Shown here: piece after piece, positions 40,747-52,200 of the stretch
How the letters are laid out: the number at the start of each line of letters is the position of its first letter
How positions within the stretch are numbered: position 1 is the stretch's first letter
NCBI RefSeq assembly: GCF_000234665.1
Contig: NC_018307.1
Span: forward strand, 124,001-188,000
From: Leishmania mexicana MHOM/GT/2001/U1103
Lineage: Eukaryota > Euglenozoa > Kinetoplastea > Trypanosomatida > Trypanosomatidae
Length of the DNA: 64,000 nucleotides
Direction: 5' to 3'
The notes under the pieces: generated by a model
What the model was told of the DNA's origin: nothing
The model's input: the letters and a program-made list of their open reading frames with translations, nothing else
Database searches by the model: none
Translations under genes and position numbers: made by a program

Positions 40747-43707
40747 ATGCGGCCTGCAGTGTCCCTTACCGCAGCTGGCTGCAGCGCCGCTTCATTAGCA
40801 TCCCCAGCAAAGTCAGGCGCAGAACCCCAGAAGACCATCGTCGCCACTTCTGGGGTGCCTATGGAGGTGTGCGGACCGATAAAGGTGGCAGCGACGGCAT
40901 CGAATGGGGCGCGAGTGGACGCCGTCACAGCGGCGCACGCAGGCAGCACGACTCCGCGTGCACATCAAGACCCAGACAAGGAGAGCTCTAGCAGCAGCCC
41001 TACTAGCGCCAAGTGCGCGCAGCCACCGTATACACGTCGCAACGGCGGCGGCAGCAGCGCTGATGCTGATGACTCGGCACTTGACAAGCGCGCTGACGGG
41101 AAGGACGATGTTGAGGAAGACGAGGAGGATATCGTGGTGGATGAGCTGGACCTGTACTGCAGCGCCCCGGCGTTCCTGTATCAGAGCCCGGAGACCGACA
41201 TCACCGGGAGCGATCCCGCAATCGATCTCTACCGATCCTCAGCAAAGTCAGTCGCGTCGGCGGTGCCACCGGCTGGGCGAAGAGCCGTCGCCGCATTGTC
41301 CTCAGCTTGTGCGCCCTCATCCTCAGCATCGTCGACGGCGTCTTGCAAACCTTGCGGAAGGGACACCTCAGCCGATGAGCGCCGTCACCGAGACGAGGAC
41401 AAGCCGTCAGGCGAGCGGAGCGTAGTCAGTGGTGAGGCGGACAGTGGGGCAGGTGACCGCCGTGTCGCCGGGGCGCTGTCGCACCCGCAAACAGCGACCT
41501 CCACGTACCTGCACGGCGCCGACGACGCTGAACCAACTGCCGGCTTTGAGGGGCGTGATGCCGCGGCGCCGATCGCACACAGAAGTCGTGGCGACGATGC
41601 GAAGCGGTCGGGTAAGCGTGACGGCCACGGAGGTAATCCCAACGCTGGCGTGTGCTCACCGACACTGTCTCCGTCGCGGTCCGCCTCCGCGTGTGCGTCC
41701 TCATCATCATCCGCACGTCGGCAAGGGTGGAGTGGTGGCAGTGACCACGGCAGAGGCGGTGGCGAGCATGGCGCCGGCGATCACGGGAGCCCAGGTGGAG
41801 GTGCATTGATGACCCAAGGAGCGGCAGCACAGTCCACTCCGACCGCCACCGTTGATGCCCAGGCACCGCCGACGCCTCTACTGCGCTCGTCCGCGGCAGT
41901 GACAGCGGCAGCGTTACCGCCAGCACGGCAAGTCTCCGAAGCAGAGGATGCTCCATACATGCCGCCGTTGATGGATGAGCTCGACGGTGAGCTCCTTCAG
42001 CTAATCAAGGCGTACTACCTGCGCAAGCAGTCGACGGCTGCAGCGGCCACCCCACTGTACCCGCCACCGCCGCCACACGCTGCGGCGTCATCGTCGACCT
42101 TGGCGTCGACGTGCTGCGTAGGTCACCATCTCAATCCCATGAAAAGCGGGTGCAGCAGTGGGAGCGCGGGCGGCAGCGGCGGCAGCAGACTTGCAGAGAC
42201 CGTGGCAGCGGCCGAGAAGCAAGGAACTGGTAGTGGCTCGGATGCACTGCGTGATTCACACCCTCCGCTCCTGCCGGCTGGTGACCGGCGTGCCGCCGCT
42301 GGGCTGAGGCTCGCGGAGGACGTGCTCCACCGACCTCCTTGCCTGGCCATGACCCGCGTTAGTGTTCACAGTGACAGCACTCGCGTGGGCTTCGCAGCAG
42401 CAGCAGCAGCGACGGTAGCAGCGCCCAGCTTTTCCCCGCAGCAGCGCACCTCCGCAACGGCTACCTCACTGTACGATCCTATGACACTCGGGGAGGCAAG
42501 CAGGGGACAGCACCGAGCCGCAGCGGCGAGCGGGGCCGCCACCCTCGCCGAGGGCACGGCAACCCTGCACCACCAAACCCAAGGCGGCACCAACATCAGT
42601 GGAGGCGGCGGAGCTGGCGGTGCGCTCAGCGGCGGCATCGCCAGCAGCCTCAGCGCTCTCTCCAGTTTGCCGTCCTACAGCTCCACCTCCTTTGTGCGCG
42701 CCTACGTCTCCGACATTAGCCTCAGCCTCGAGCCCGCCATCATCGTGTCGGCGCTGACGGCGGCCCTCAACATCATTGTTGTGTACTTCCTCCAGCAGCA
42801 CGTGCTCGACACCCGTGATCACCTCGGCCTCTTCCTGATCGGCAGCTACATGGTCTTCGCCTCGTACTACATGATCTACTACTTCCTCGAGCGGTTCTCA
42901 GACTCGTTCCGCCGCATCGCGTCACAGGATAAGAAATTCTACATCATCGGCAACCTCATCAAGGCCGGCATCCTCATCTCCATCACGCCATTCGCGTGCG
43001 TGCACCTCGTCAAGATCATTGTTTTCGAGGAGTGGGAGAGCGACACACTGCGCAACCTCGGCTGCATCTACACGATCCCCGACTTTATATCCATGGTCAT
43101 TGTGCGGCGCATGCGGTGGTCGACGTGGGTCCATCACGCCTGCGTCGTGCTCTTCAACTACGTCAGCATCATGAACAACTACCAGCACGAGAACGTGTGC
43201 CGCTGCGTCGTCGTCTACGCGGCCTTTTCGTCCTTTGCCTACTGCGTGAACGTGCTCTTGGCCTCCCGCTTCCTCGGCGTCTCCGTGAACGTGGCGCGGG
43301 TGCTGTCGTTCGTGGCGCTCGTCGTCTACGCCCTCTGTTGCGCAGTGAACTGGGCCTGGCAGGTGTACTACCTGCGCCGCCTCCTCATCAGCGGCCACGA
43401 TCACTGGACCGTGTACGTGTACATGCTCCTCATCTCCCTCGTCATGTGGGATGATATTGTGCTAAACAGTTGGTTGCTGCACCATGCGCGCAACAACGCC
43501 TACGTCGCCTCGCAGCACCTGCAGCAGCAGCAGCAGCAGCAGCGCACCCGCCAGCAGCAGCAGCAGCAGCCGTCGCCGGCGCCATCACGGATGACTTCGG
43601 TGCGCCTGTCGCAGCGTCCCAGCCCCCTGTACCGTAGCCAGGGCACGCGCGCCGTCTACACAGCACCGCCGCTGCCGCCGACTGGACTGCCCCCGCGTGC
43701 ACCCTAG
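40747..43707 (+). CDS. TLC-domain-like multi-pass membrane protein
   Basis: A 986-residue protein. The first 640 residues are disordered, rich in Ala, Ser, Gly and acidic residues, with one acidic patch near 115-140 followed by a short ordered stretch. Residues about 648-920 form a compact block of seven or eight hydrophobic segments resembling a TLC (TRAM/LAG1/CLN8) domain of the TLCD4/TMEM56 kind: an Asp-containing helix is followed by a basic loop and the paired histidines V795-H796-H797, the usual TLC mark. TLC proteins act in ceramide synthesis, lipid sensing or membrane composition. Which of these applies is not visible, and the Lag1 ceramide-synthase motif as a whole is not evident. 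The tail (about 920-986) is poly-Gln and Pro-rich. ATG 40747 is the first in frame; 40861 is an alternative. Confidence 0.6.
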   Translation: MRPAVSLTAAGCSAASLASPAKSGAEPQKTIVATSGVPMEVCGPIKVAATASNGARVDAVTAAHAGSTTPRAHQDPDKESSSSSPTSAKCAQPPYTRRNGGGSSADADDSALDKRADGKDDVEEDEEDIVVDELDLYCSAPAFLYQSPETDITGSDPAIDLYRSSAKSVASAVPPAGRRAVAALSSACAPSSSASSTASCKPCGRDTSADERRHRDEDKPSGERSVVSGEADSGAGDRRVAGALSHPQTATSTYLHGADDAEPTAGFEGRDAAAPIAHRSRGDDAKRSGKRDGHGGNPNAGVCSPTLSPSRSASACASSSSSARRQGWSGGSDHGRGGGEHGAGDHGSPGGGALMTQGAAAQSTPTATVDAQAPPTPLLRSSAAVTAAALPPARQVSEAEDAPYMPPLMDELDGELLQLIKAYYLRKQSTAAAATPLYPPPPPHAAASSSTLASTCCVGHHLNPMKSGCSSGSAGGSGGSRLAETVAAAEKQGTGSGSDALRDSHPPLLPAGDRRAAAGLRLAEDVLHRPPCLAMTRVSVHSDSTRVGFAAAAAATVAAPSFSPQQRTSATATSLYDPMTLGEASRGQHRAAAASGAATLAEGTATLHHQTQGGTNISGGGGAGGALSGGIASSLSALSSLPSYSSTSFVRAYVSDISLSLEPAIIVSALTAALNIIVVYFLQQHVLDTRDHLGLFLIGSYMVFASYYMIYYFLERFSDSFRRIASQDKKFYIIGNLIKAGILISITPFACVHLVKIIVFEEWESDTLRNLGCIYTIPDFISMVIVRRMRWSTWVHHACVVLFNYVSIMNNYQHENVCRCVVVYAAFSSFAYCVNVLLASRFLGVSVNVARVLSFVALVVYALCCAVNWAWQVYYLRRLLISGHDHWTVYVYMLLISLVMWDDIVLNSWLLHHARNNAYVASQHLQQQQQQQRTRQQQQQQPSPAPSRMTSVRLSQRPSPLYRSQGTRAVYTAPPLPPTGLPPRAP

Positions 43708-44691
43708 CGCGTCATCGTCTATACATGATCCGTGTGTGAGCCGAGCTGAGTGGTGATGGTGAAGGAGGGTGGGGGGGGGGGTCGGCGCAGAAAGTAGCGC
43801 CGGCTCTCCCCCTGCCCTCATCACTGCCACCACTTCGTCCCGTCTCCCCTCCCCCCCCCTACACACACCGGCCCCTTCCGCACACCTGTGCGCGCCGGCA
43901 CACGCCAGTCAGCCCTGCGCGTTGCGGCTGCTGCCACACACCAGGCCGTCCACCACGGGCACCGCCAGCGCGCGCCCCGCGACGCCTCCTGCCTTTCATC
44001 GGGCTCTCTCGAGTTTTCGCCTCATCCACCTTATCTCGGTTTCGACAACTTGCCGCTTCTCTATTCGACTCCTGCGCGCGTGTGTGTGTGTGTGTGCTCT
44101 GCAGACGAGTACATCTGGTCCCTCACGTGCGCTGCCACGTGTCGCCGCCTCACATCAACCAGGCGGCGTGCACTGCACGTCCCGTTGCTTTTCCTTCCCG
44201 TGCGCGCCAGTGTGCCGAGCAACCATGTCCGTACTTGAAACATCAACGAGAGAAATAGGTGCGCACGCTTTCCACACCTACTGGGCGCCTCGGCGCGGCA
44301 TCGGCACCTCCGCGCAGAGCACGACCACACACACACACACACACACGCGCGCACACATCACTTCACAACCGTCCCCATGTCCGCATCGTCGCACATCGCT
44401 CGCGGTTCTGGCATTCCTCGCGCACTCTTGCTTAGGTGGCATGTCATCCCCCCTCCTCCTCCCTTTCTCCTCTTCCTCCATCTCCATCCCCGAAATTCGC
44501 CGTCGCGCCCTCGTTGTTGCTTAACGCGAACAGCCTTCTCTCCATCTCTTCTTTATCAGTTTTCCCACAGAGCGTCGCTCGCGCTGCCGTTGCTCCAGCG
44601 GCCCCGTCCTCTTGCATCGATCGCCGCCGCCGCCACCTCCCCCCCCCTCCCCCCCTTCCCCTACCACCACCACCACCACCTCAGCACAACG
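43708..44691. other. Intergenic region, TLC-like to phosphate transporter gene
   Basis: No gene. Contains a G10 run near 43771-43780, C runs near 43851-43858, short (GT)n and (CA)n tracts near 44081-44096 and 44328-44345, and C/T tracts next to the transporter gene. Confidence 0.7.
44535..44559 (+). promoter_or_regulatory. Probable trans-splice acceptor for the phosphate transporter
   Basis: CTTCTCTCCATCTCTTCTTTATCAG-type sequence with AG at 44558-44559, giving a 5' UTR of about 132 bases. A C/T-rich stretch (44636-44670) lies within that UTR. Confidence 0.5.
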
Positions 44692-46413
44692 ATGATCCAC
44701 CCGTACCTGTGGATCGTCATCGTGGGCGGTTTCGTGGGCTTCCTCGTGGCGTGCGGCAACGGAGCCAACGACCTCGCCAACGCCTTCGGCACCAGCTACG
44801 GCTCGCGTGTTCTCACGATGCTGCAGATCGTCGTCATCGCCGCCATCTGCGAGTTCTCCGGGGCCGTCGGGCTCGGTAGCAATGTGGCTACGACCATGTC
44901 CAGCGGCATCGCCAAGCTGTCCACTTTCCAGGACGACCCCTACGTGCTCATCTACGGCTTCCTCTGCACGCTTGGCGCGACCTTCATCTGGCTCCTGGTC
45001 GCCACGCTCGCCAACCTGCCCGTGTCATCGCACCACGCCGTCGCCGGCGGCATCATCGGCTTCGCGCTGGTGTACGGCGGTGGCGACGCGGTGGTGTGGG
45101 CCGGCCGCAAGCCCACCTTCCCCTACGTCTCGGGATTTGTACCGATTGTGGTCTCGTGGTTTATCTCGCCGCTGCTGGCCGGCCTCGCCGCCGCCGCCCT
45201 ATACTGCATGGGCCGTTTCCTACTCCTCGAGCGCACCTTTGCCGTCCGCCTCGCGCCCTACCTCACGCCCGTGGCGGTCTTCACTGTCTGCTTCCTCGAG
45301 TTCATCTTCATCTTCCTGAACGCGGCGAGCAACCGGCTCTCGTGGTCGGCCGGGCACGCTACTTGGATGGCCTTCGCCGTGGCTGCCGGCGTGGCGCTGC
45401 TGTCGCTGGGGCTGATCCCGGTGATGAAGCGCCGCATCGAGTCCATTCGCGTCTCAGGTGAGAAGTTCGGCGCGGAGGAGGGCTGCGATGCCGTCGAGGC
45501 GATGCGTATGAAAATGACGGGGGCGCGCGCGTTGAGTATCCGCACCTTCCAGACAAGGAGAGAGGCGGCCGAGTACCTCACGGCGGAGAAGCAGCGCCGC
45601 AAGGATCGCAAGACGTCGGCCAACGTTGTGAAGGCCGAGCCCGCCGAGGAGGCCAGCAACGAGGTGGAGGACGCACGCGCAGCGAAGAAACTTGGTCTTG
45701 GGTCACGCCTGGTGTACGGCGCCGTCGTGCGCGACGAATCCTCGGATCTGGACAGCCCCTTCGACGAGAATCCCAACAACTGCGCGCAGGGCGGCAGCGA
45801 CGAGGTCGAGGGGGTCCACATGACCGCGATCGATCCGAACATTAACTACGTGAAGTACGACGAGAGCGGCGTGCGCATGTTCGACCCGCGCGCCGAGTAC
45901 ATGTTCCGCATGCTGCAGATCGTCACTGCCGCTTGCACGTCGCTGGCGCACGGCTCGAACGACGTCAGCAACGCCATCGGCCCCTACGCTGCCATCTACC
46001 AGGTGTATAGAACTGGCAACGTGGCGAGCGCGGCGAACGTTGAGGCGTGGCTGTTGTGCCTCGGCGGTGCTGGCATCGTGGTCGGGCTAGCCACCTTCGG
46101 GCTGCCCATCATGCGGCTGCTGGGCGAGAAACTGGCGGTGCTGACGCCGGTGCGCGGCTGCGCGGCTGAGGTGGCCACGGCGCTCGTCGTGTCGCTGGCG
46201 TCCACCTACGGCATCCCTGTATCATCCACGCACTGCATTACTGGCGCCGTGTTGGCCATCTCCATAGTCGACGTCGGCTTCCGCCGTGTGCGCTGGGCTC
46301 TGGTGCTGAAGATGTACGCTGGCTGGGTCTTCACGCTGGTTGTCACCGCCATCATCTCCGCCTGCTTCTTCGCGCAGGGCATCACCGCACCGGTGCCGCG
46401 TGGCAGCCGCTAA
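44692..46413 (+). CDS. Pho4/PiT-family inorganic phosphate transporter (Pho89-like)
   Basis: A 573-residue membrane protein of the PHO4/PiT family (sodium- or proton-coupled phosphate uptake, as in yeast Pho89 and mammalian PiT1/2). Both halves carry the family signature: GNGANDLANAFGTSYGS near residues 20-37 and HGSNDVSNAIGPYAA from H420. The first half has about seven hydrophobic segments to residue 250. A charged hydrophilic loop of about 150 residues (250-400) follows, and the second half has four or five membrane segments to the end. An SSHHAVAGGIIG stretch and an SSTHCITGAVL stretch are the second internal repeat pair of the fold. Length and layout fit the family. It is likely at the plasma membrane, or at an intracellular compartment such as acidocalcisomes. 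The start matches the conserved beginning just before the first helix; upstream in-frame sequence is UTR. Confidence 0.93.
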   Translation: MIHPYLWIVIVGGFVGFLVACGNGANDLANAFGTSYGSRVLTMLQIVVIAAICEFSGAVGLGSNVATTMSSGIAKLSTFQDDPYVLIYGFLCTLGATFIWLLVATLANLPVSSHHAVAGGIIGFALVYGGGDAVVWAGRKPTFPYVSGFVPIVVSWFISPLLAGLAAAALYCMGRFLLLERTFAVRLAPYLTPVAVFTVCFLEFIFIFLNAASNRLSWSAGHATWMAFAVAAGVALLSLGLIPVMKRRIESIRVSGEKFGAEEGCDAVEAMRMKMTGARALSIRTFQTRREAAEYLTAEKQRRKDRKTSANVVKAEPAEEASNEVEDARAAKKLGLGSRLVYGAVVRDESSDLDSPFDENPNNCAQGGSDEVEGVHMTAIDPNINYVKYDESGVRMFDPRAEYMFRMLQIVTAACTSLAHGSNDVSNAIGPYAAIYQVYRTGNVASAANVEAWLLCLGGAGIVVGLATFGLPIMRLLGEKLAVLTPVRGCAAEVATALVVSLASTYGIPVSSTHCITGAVLAISIVDVGFRRVRWALVLKMYAGWVFTLVVTAIISACFFAQGITAPVPRGSR

Positions 46414-46574
46414 TGTGGCGCGCAAAGACGCCTGGTCAGCGCAGTCTTCCCGACGCTCTCTCTCTCTCCCTCACACGCACGCACGCACGCACACAAGCAC
46501 GCACCCTGCTCGTTGGGAAATGTTTCGCTGTCGTTTCCGCTGCTGCTACGAGCGGTATCAAACAACGTCCGGGT

Positions 46575-46613
<39 letters not shown>

Positions 46614-49224
46614 CCATGCGTGCGTGCCAGTGAGGGGAGGGGGCGTGTGAAGGCGGCGTGAGGAGCTGACGCCTTGTGTTGCAGAGGCGACCACTACCAC
46701 CCCTCCCCTCCCACCCCGCGCGCCCTCGTCTCCCGTGTTGGCGCTGTGCTTTCCTTTCTGGAGAAGAGATGGGTCTCTCCTCCCGCTGCTGTTTTCCCCT
46801 TCGTGTTGCCGTCTCGTGCGTGTGTGTGTGTGGGTGCGTGACTGTGGTGGCGGACACACACACACACGCGCGCACACAGGTGCTCCCCCGAGGTTTCCTT
46901 GATATTTCCCGCCTTGTTGCCTTTTTATCGTTGTTCTTGGTCGCGTGCTTTCTCCTTGAAGGCGTCAGCGTTGCCTCCTCCTCCTCCGACCACCGGCGCG
47001 CACGTGTGTGTGCGTGTGGGAAGTGGGGCGCGCTGCTCTCATGATAAACCACTGTTTCATTTTTCTTTGGAGGGACTTCGTAGCTCTTCGTGCCCTCTTC
47101 TCTTCAGTTGCGGATCGACCGAACTCGTGATCCTTGTGTCTGTCGGTGGCCCTCACCAACCCTGTGAACGCGATGCACACCCGCGGCTGCGTGTGACGCT
47201 CGAACGCGTTGTCCGTGCAGCAACTACATTCCCCGTGCTCCCTCCCTCCCCCTCCCTCCCTCCCCTTACCCTCCTCACCACCACCACCACCACTTGCGCG
47301 ACGGCTTCCCCATCCAGTTTTCTCACGGACGACTGGAACCTCGCTACGTCTTCCTGGAACACAGCGAGAGACGTACTGGTGGAACACCAGCCCCCCCCCT
47401 CCTCCCCCCTCCCCTTATCCTGTGGTGTGTGTGCACGTACGTACGTGTGTGTGTGTGTGTGTGTGTGCTGGGCAAGGCAACGTAGTCCTTTAACAGAACG
47501 GGTCAGTGCACATATGCTCCGGTGCGTGTGTGCATGTCCATGTCCGTCTCTCTCTCTCCCTCCCTCTCTCGTGCTTCCTCTTCCCGTGCTCCGGTGCGTT
47601 CTCTGCCTGTCGTCGGTGCAGCGGTGCCTGCGTCCATTGATTCCACCCCCCTCCCCCTCCCCCTCCGACTCCGACTCCGACTCCCCTCGAGTAACAGGAG
47701 CATGTGTTGCGCCGACGGCCGTAGCGCCGTTCCTTGTCTTTTCCTCAGTTCTTCGCCTTGTCTGCGTGCGTCAATCAGCGCACTGCACTCTCCTCATGCC
47801 CTCCGCTCGCCCCCCCCTCCTCCACCGAGCACGCACGCACACACACACACACATGCGCGCGCGCAACGCTCCTCTGACCTACGCTGAGCACTTCGTCTTC
47901 GGGCGTTCTTCCTGTGCCTGTCGTCGCTGCACGACCGCGAGAGGGTGTTGTGCGTGATATCAGCACTGATGGGCGTTGGCGAATGGGGGTGGGGGGGATG
48001 AGGGCGTGCCCGCGTGCGTGTGTGTGCTTCGCATCATCCCTATTACGCGTGCGAGGCACACACACACACACGGTGTGAGAGAGGCACATATCTATATCTA
48101 TCTATATCTACATGCTTACTTGGAGCGAGAGAGGCAAGACGATGGGGCGTGTGCTGCTCGGCTCGCCTCCATCCACTGTTGCTGCTGACATCGCCCGCCA
48201 GCAAAACGTGATTGAAGGGCATGTCCCTCCCATCCCATCCCCTCTCTCACCCTCACCCTTGGCTTGTCTGCTGTAAAAGGTACAAGGAGAAGCGGTCATG
48301 TGTGAGGGGGTGAGGGGATGGGAGGGAGCTCGCTGTCTGCTCTCTCGCTCCTCTCCCTCACACCGCGTCTGGGGTGGGGTGCGCGGGTCTCTCTGTGTGT
48401 CTGTGTCTGTGGGTGGGTGGTACACATGGTCGCGGAGGCAGCCATGTGCACCACCACACCACCACCACCACCCCTCCCCCTCTCCCCCTTCTGTGTAACC
48501 TTTTCTTTCTGATGCGTGTTTTTCGACTTGCCTTCTCGTCGTCGTCGTCGCCGCCACCCCAAATAAATAAATAATTGAATGGTGTTCCGTAATGCCAGAA
48601 GAAGCACGAGGAAGGAAAACCGAAGAAGGGAGTATACCGCCAGCAGACAGGCCGGCTTGCCCTGATGGCGATGGCGGGAGGGGGAGGAGGGGGGGGGGGG
48701 TAGACACGCGCATCAACGTGAGCAGCTGCGAGGCAGGGATGGGATGGGACACGGGGGGGAGGGGGGGGGCAGAACCCCTCCACCCTCCTTCTCTCGATCT
48801 CGTCCCCATCTCTCGGTGTTTTAGGGCTGCTCGCGGTACTCCTCCCGCCTACGTGATGATGATGCCCATTCATGCCATCCGTTTCCCTCCTGTCCTTCGC
48901 CTGCCCTCAATGCCCCACGCATCCACAAACACTTGCTTCCTCACCTCCCCCCCCTCCCTCCCTCCCTCCCTCCCTCCCTCCCTCCCCGCACGCGCCGGAC
49001 CAACGGCCGAAGTCCTTCTCGTCTTTCTTCTCCCTGCCGTGTGGCTGCAGTCCCCTGCCGTCCCGCTCCTCCCGAACACCGAGGACGCGAAAGAGAGAGA
49101 GAGACACAACCAAAGCAGCCACAAGCAAGGCGAGAGGCGTTCTCGTCCTCCCAACCTTCTACACGCGCACGCGCAGTCACACGCACACGCACACACCAGA
49201 GTTGTGCAGAAGCCTGCCGGAACA
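46414..49224. other. Intergenic region, phosphate transporter to phosphatase gene
   Basis: No gene. This 2.8 kb contains ACGC repeats near 46470-46500, (GT)n near 46576-46602 and 47446-47468, a CTCCGA triplet repeat near 47664-47684, G runs near 48690-48700, and a CCCT array leading to the next gene. Open frames reflect these repeats. Confidence 0.7.
48946..49012 (+). promoter_or_regulatory. CCCT array and probable trans-splice acceptor
   Basis: About ten CCCT units (48950-48986) followed by the first AG at 49011-49012, 212 bases before ATG 49225. The perfect pyrimidine array is an obvious splicing signal. Confidence 0.5.
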
Positions 49225-52200
49225 ATGGAAAATCACGCGTCCGCGTCCATGTATATCCCTTCATCGAAGGTGCTGGCCCGCTTGCAGCGACATGCAGCAA
49301 CGACGGAAAAGTTGAAGGCCGGCAACGTCAGTGCCAGCGGCGGTTCTGGACTCGCTGCATCGCCCGTGGCATTGCCTCCCGCGAGCAGCAGCAGCAGCAG
49401 CCCATTCGACGTTCATCCAAAAGCGGCGACCACGGATACGCTTGCCGCGCTGTCGGCCTCATCCACCAAAACGGATGGGGCGGCAGTGCTCTTCGAGAGA
49501 TCCGCGACTGGGTCAAAGCTGTCTGGCGCCGCTGGCAGCTCTCCGTCTGCCCACTGCACCCCCTTCCCTTGCACTGGCAGCCCCACCTCGCACGATTTTC
49601 AGAAGAGTGGGTCGGCGCCGTCGGACAGCGCCACCCATGGCGCGGCTGCTGTCGCACACACCGCAGCCTCCGACGCCGCCATGCCACCATCACTAGCGCC
49701 ATCGGCAACGCCGCCGAGCACGTTCAAGTCGCCCGCAGCGTCCCCCATCTTCTCGCCCCATACGCCCGGCAGCAACACCAACAGCAGTCGCGCCGCTCTT
49801 GGGGTGCCCATTTCCGTCGAGGCCTGTGGAGCAGCGTCGCAGGCGTTCTCTGCGCCAGCGGCAACGCCTTCATCGCCAGCACCCCCACCGTCAGCGCCGT
49901 CGCCCCCAACATCTGTGTGGCTTCTTCCCCGGGACGATGTGACGTACATCTTATCATCCCTGACGTGGAACGTGGACCTCCTGCTGTTGCTACTCCCACA
50001 CGCGCCGTGCCCGCTGCATCTGCCAGGCGCCGAACCTCCTGCGGAGACGCCATCCCTCACAGCAGGGGAACTTGCCGCATCGACGGCACTGGCTGCCGCC
50101 CCCGCATCGACCGCGCTGCGTAGTAGCGGTATGAGCGAAGAGGAAGCGAAGGTGGAAGCAGGGCAAGCGGGTTTGACCGTGAGGTGCGCTGCCAAGCGCA
50201 GCGGGGAGGGCGCGGCGACGGTGGGTGGGGCATCTTCAGCGGGCACGCTGCAAGCTAAGGCCGATAAGCGCGGCGACACGTCGAGCGTCGCGTCGAAGAT
50301 GCACACAAGCGCTGCATACGCGCAGGAGGCATACCAGACACGTGACAGCCCTGCGGCTGCCACGGATGTCGTCACCAACCCGCGCTCTCTCTCACCGCTG
50401 CCGGCGTCGTCGTCGGCACTCACGACGAGCGTCGCGGTGTCCGGGACGTCAGGTGCTGCCTCCACCGCGCCGCTCACCTGGTCACAATACCTGTTCCGTG
50501 GGGCTGGCGGCGGTGCCAGAGCCGTAGTGGGAAATCCGCGTAACGGTGCGACTTCGGTGCTTGGCGATGACGCCGCCCGAGCACAACAGCAGCCACAGCA
50601 GCTGTCGTCGCTTGTCCGTGATCAGGCCCCGCCCCCGGCATTCGTGCACGAGGTTAGCAGAGGTCTCCCACACAGTCATAGCGACGGGGCGCTAGCGCGC
50701 GCACCGAACACCGCATACGTATCCTCCTCCATCTTCCACGCGCAGTACCTCCCCTCGCTGGAGGAGTTCCAGCGCAAGTTGGAGGCGCACAAGCACCAGC
50801 AGCAGCTTCTCCTTCGCCAGCAGCAGCAGCAGCAACAGCAACAGCCACCGACCTTGTCAGCCACCCGCCTTCAGCAGCACCTCCAGCAGCAACGGCAGCA
50901 TCAACCCCAGCCCCACCATTACCACCGCCGTCGTGTGGCGACGAACAAAACGTTCTTCTACTCGCCGACGCCGTCTGTCCTGTCCTTCACCACCACTGCC
51001 GCGACGACGACCGTCAACTCGACCGCCACCGATGAGGATTGCGAGGAAGAGAAGCAGCGCTGTCAGCTCTCGTGCAGCGCCGCAACGGCGACGTCACCGA
51101 GAAGCCCACTACGGCTGCTGACCGCACACCGCAGCCACGCAGCAGCCGTCTCGGGCATGTGGTCATCGTCGTTGCCGCCCTCGCCGCCGGCATCCTCCTC
51201 CGCGTCGAAGGCGCACCGTCACCTCCAGCAATCCATGCGCCCCTGTACCTCCTCCTCCTCCTCCCTCGACAGCCTTGGCAACGGCGGTGGCGGCGACAGC
51301 GATGACGAGGAGGACGGGGGCGGGATCGGTGCTACCGCAGCGACCCCTTGGATGTTGTACCCTACCCCTCACTCATCGCGTCCGTCGCCCTCGCAGCCAC
51401 AGCAGCCGTCGAGGGCGATGCTGCGAGCCACCGATCAGCCGTGCGGGTCCATCATGTCCGCTTCAGCACCAAGACAGTCGCCCCTGCTGCTGCACACCGG
51501 TGATGGTTGCACCAGCCGCGACAGTAGAGGGAGCTCGCGCGCCACCGCGCGTGACGATGACGACGACGGCGGTGACGAAGCGAATGAAGAATGGCCCTTG
51601 GGTCGTCGCGGCGCCAGCGGCAGCGGCGGCGTCCGACCATCGAACTCGTTCCCGGCCTCGCCGACGGTCAGCATCAGTTCCATGTCCTTCAGTCGTCTGT
51701 GGTCGAGCACCTTGAGCGGACGCGCGACCCCGCGCAGTACCCTCGCCACCGGTGTCGGTAATAGTGTGGCGAACCACAACTCGCACTTCAACGGCAGCAG
51801 CCTCGGCGGTGTCGGCTACGCCTCGCCGTATTCGGTCGCCAAAGGTGGCAAGAACGCGCGCCGCAGACGGAAAGCAATGTGCACGCGGCGGCGGCGTATA
51901 ATGCGTGTCTACGTGCCCAGCATCACGGAAGGACCAAAGGCGGCGAGTCTGTACACCGCACCGACCGCGGAGGCGCAGGAGCTGCTGCTGCAGCTGCAGC
52001 ACCGCGCAGCGATGTCGTTGTTTTCCGGCCCCACGGCGAGGTCCATGGCAGGACACACCGCGACAACCACCGCCGTCTCCTCCGCGTTGTCCACTCCCAG
52101 AACGTACGCGATGGCGGCTGGGGCACGCGTCTCCGCGTTGCCCGCAACGACAGCATCGGCGACGTCCCCGGCTACTCCGCCGTGCGGTGCCGTCGCCTCT

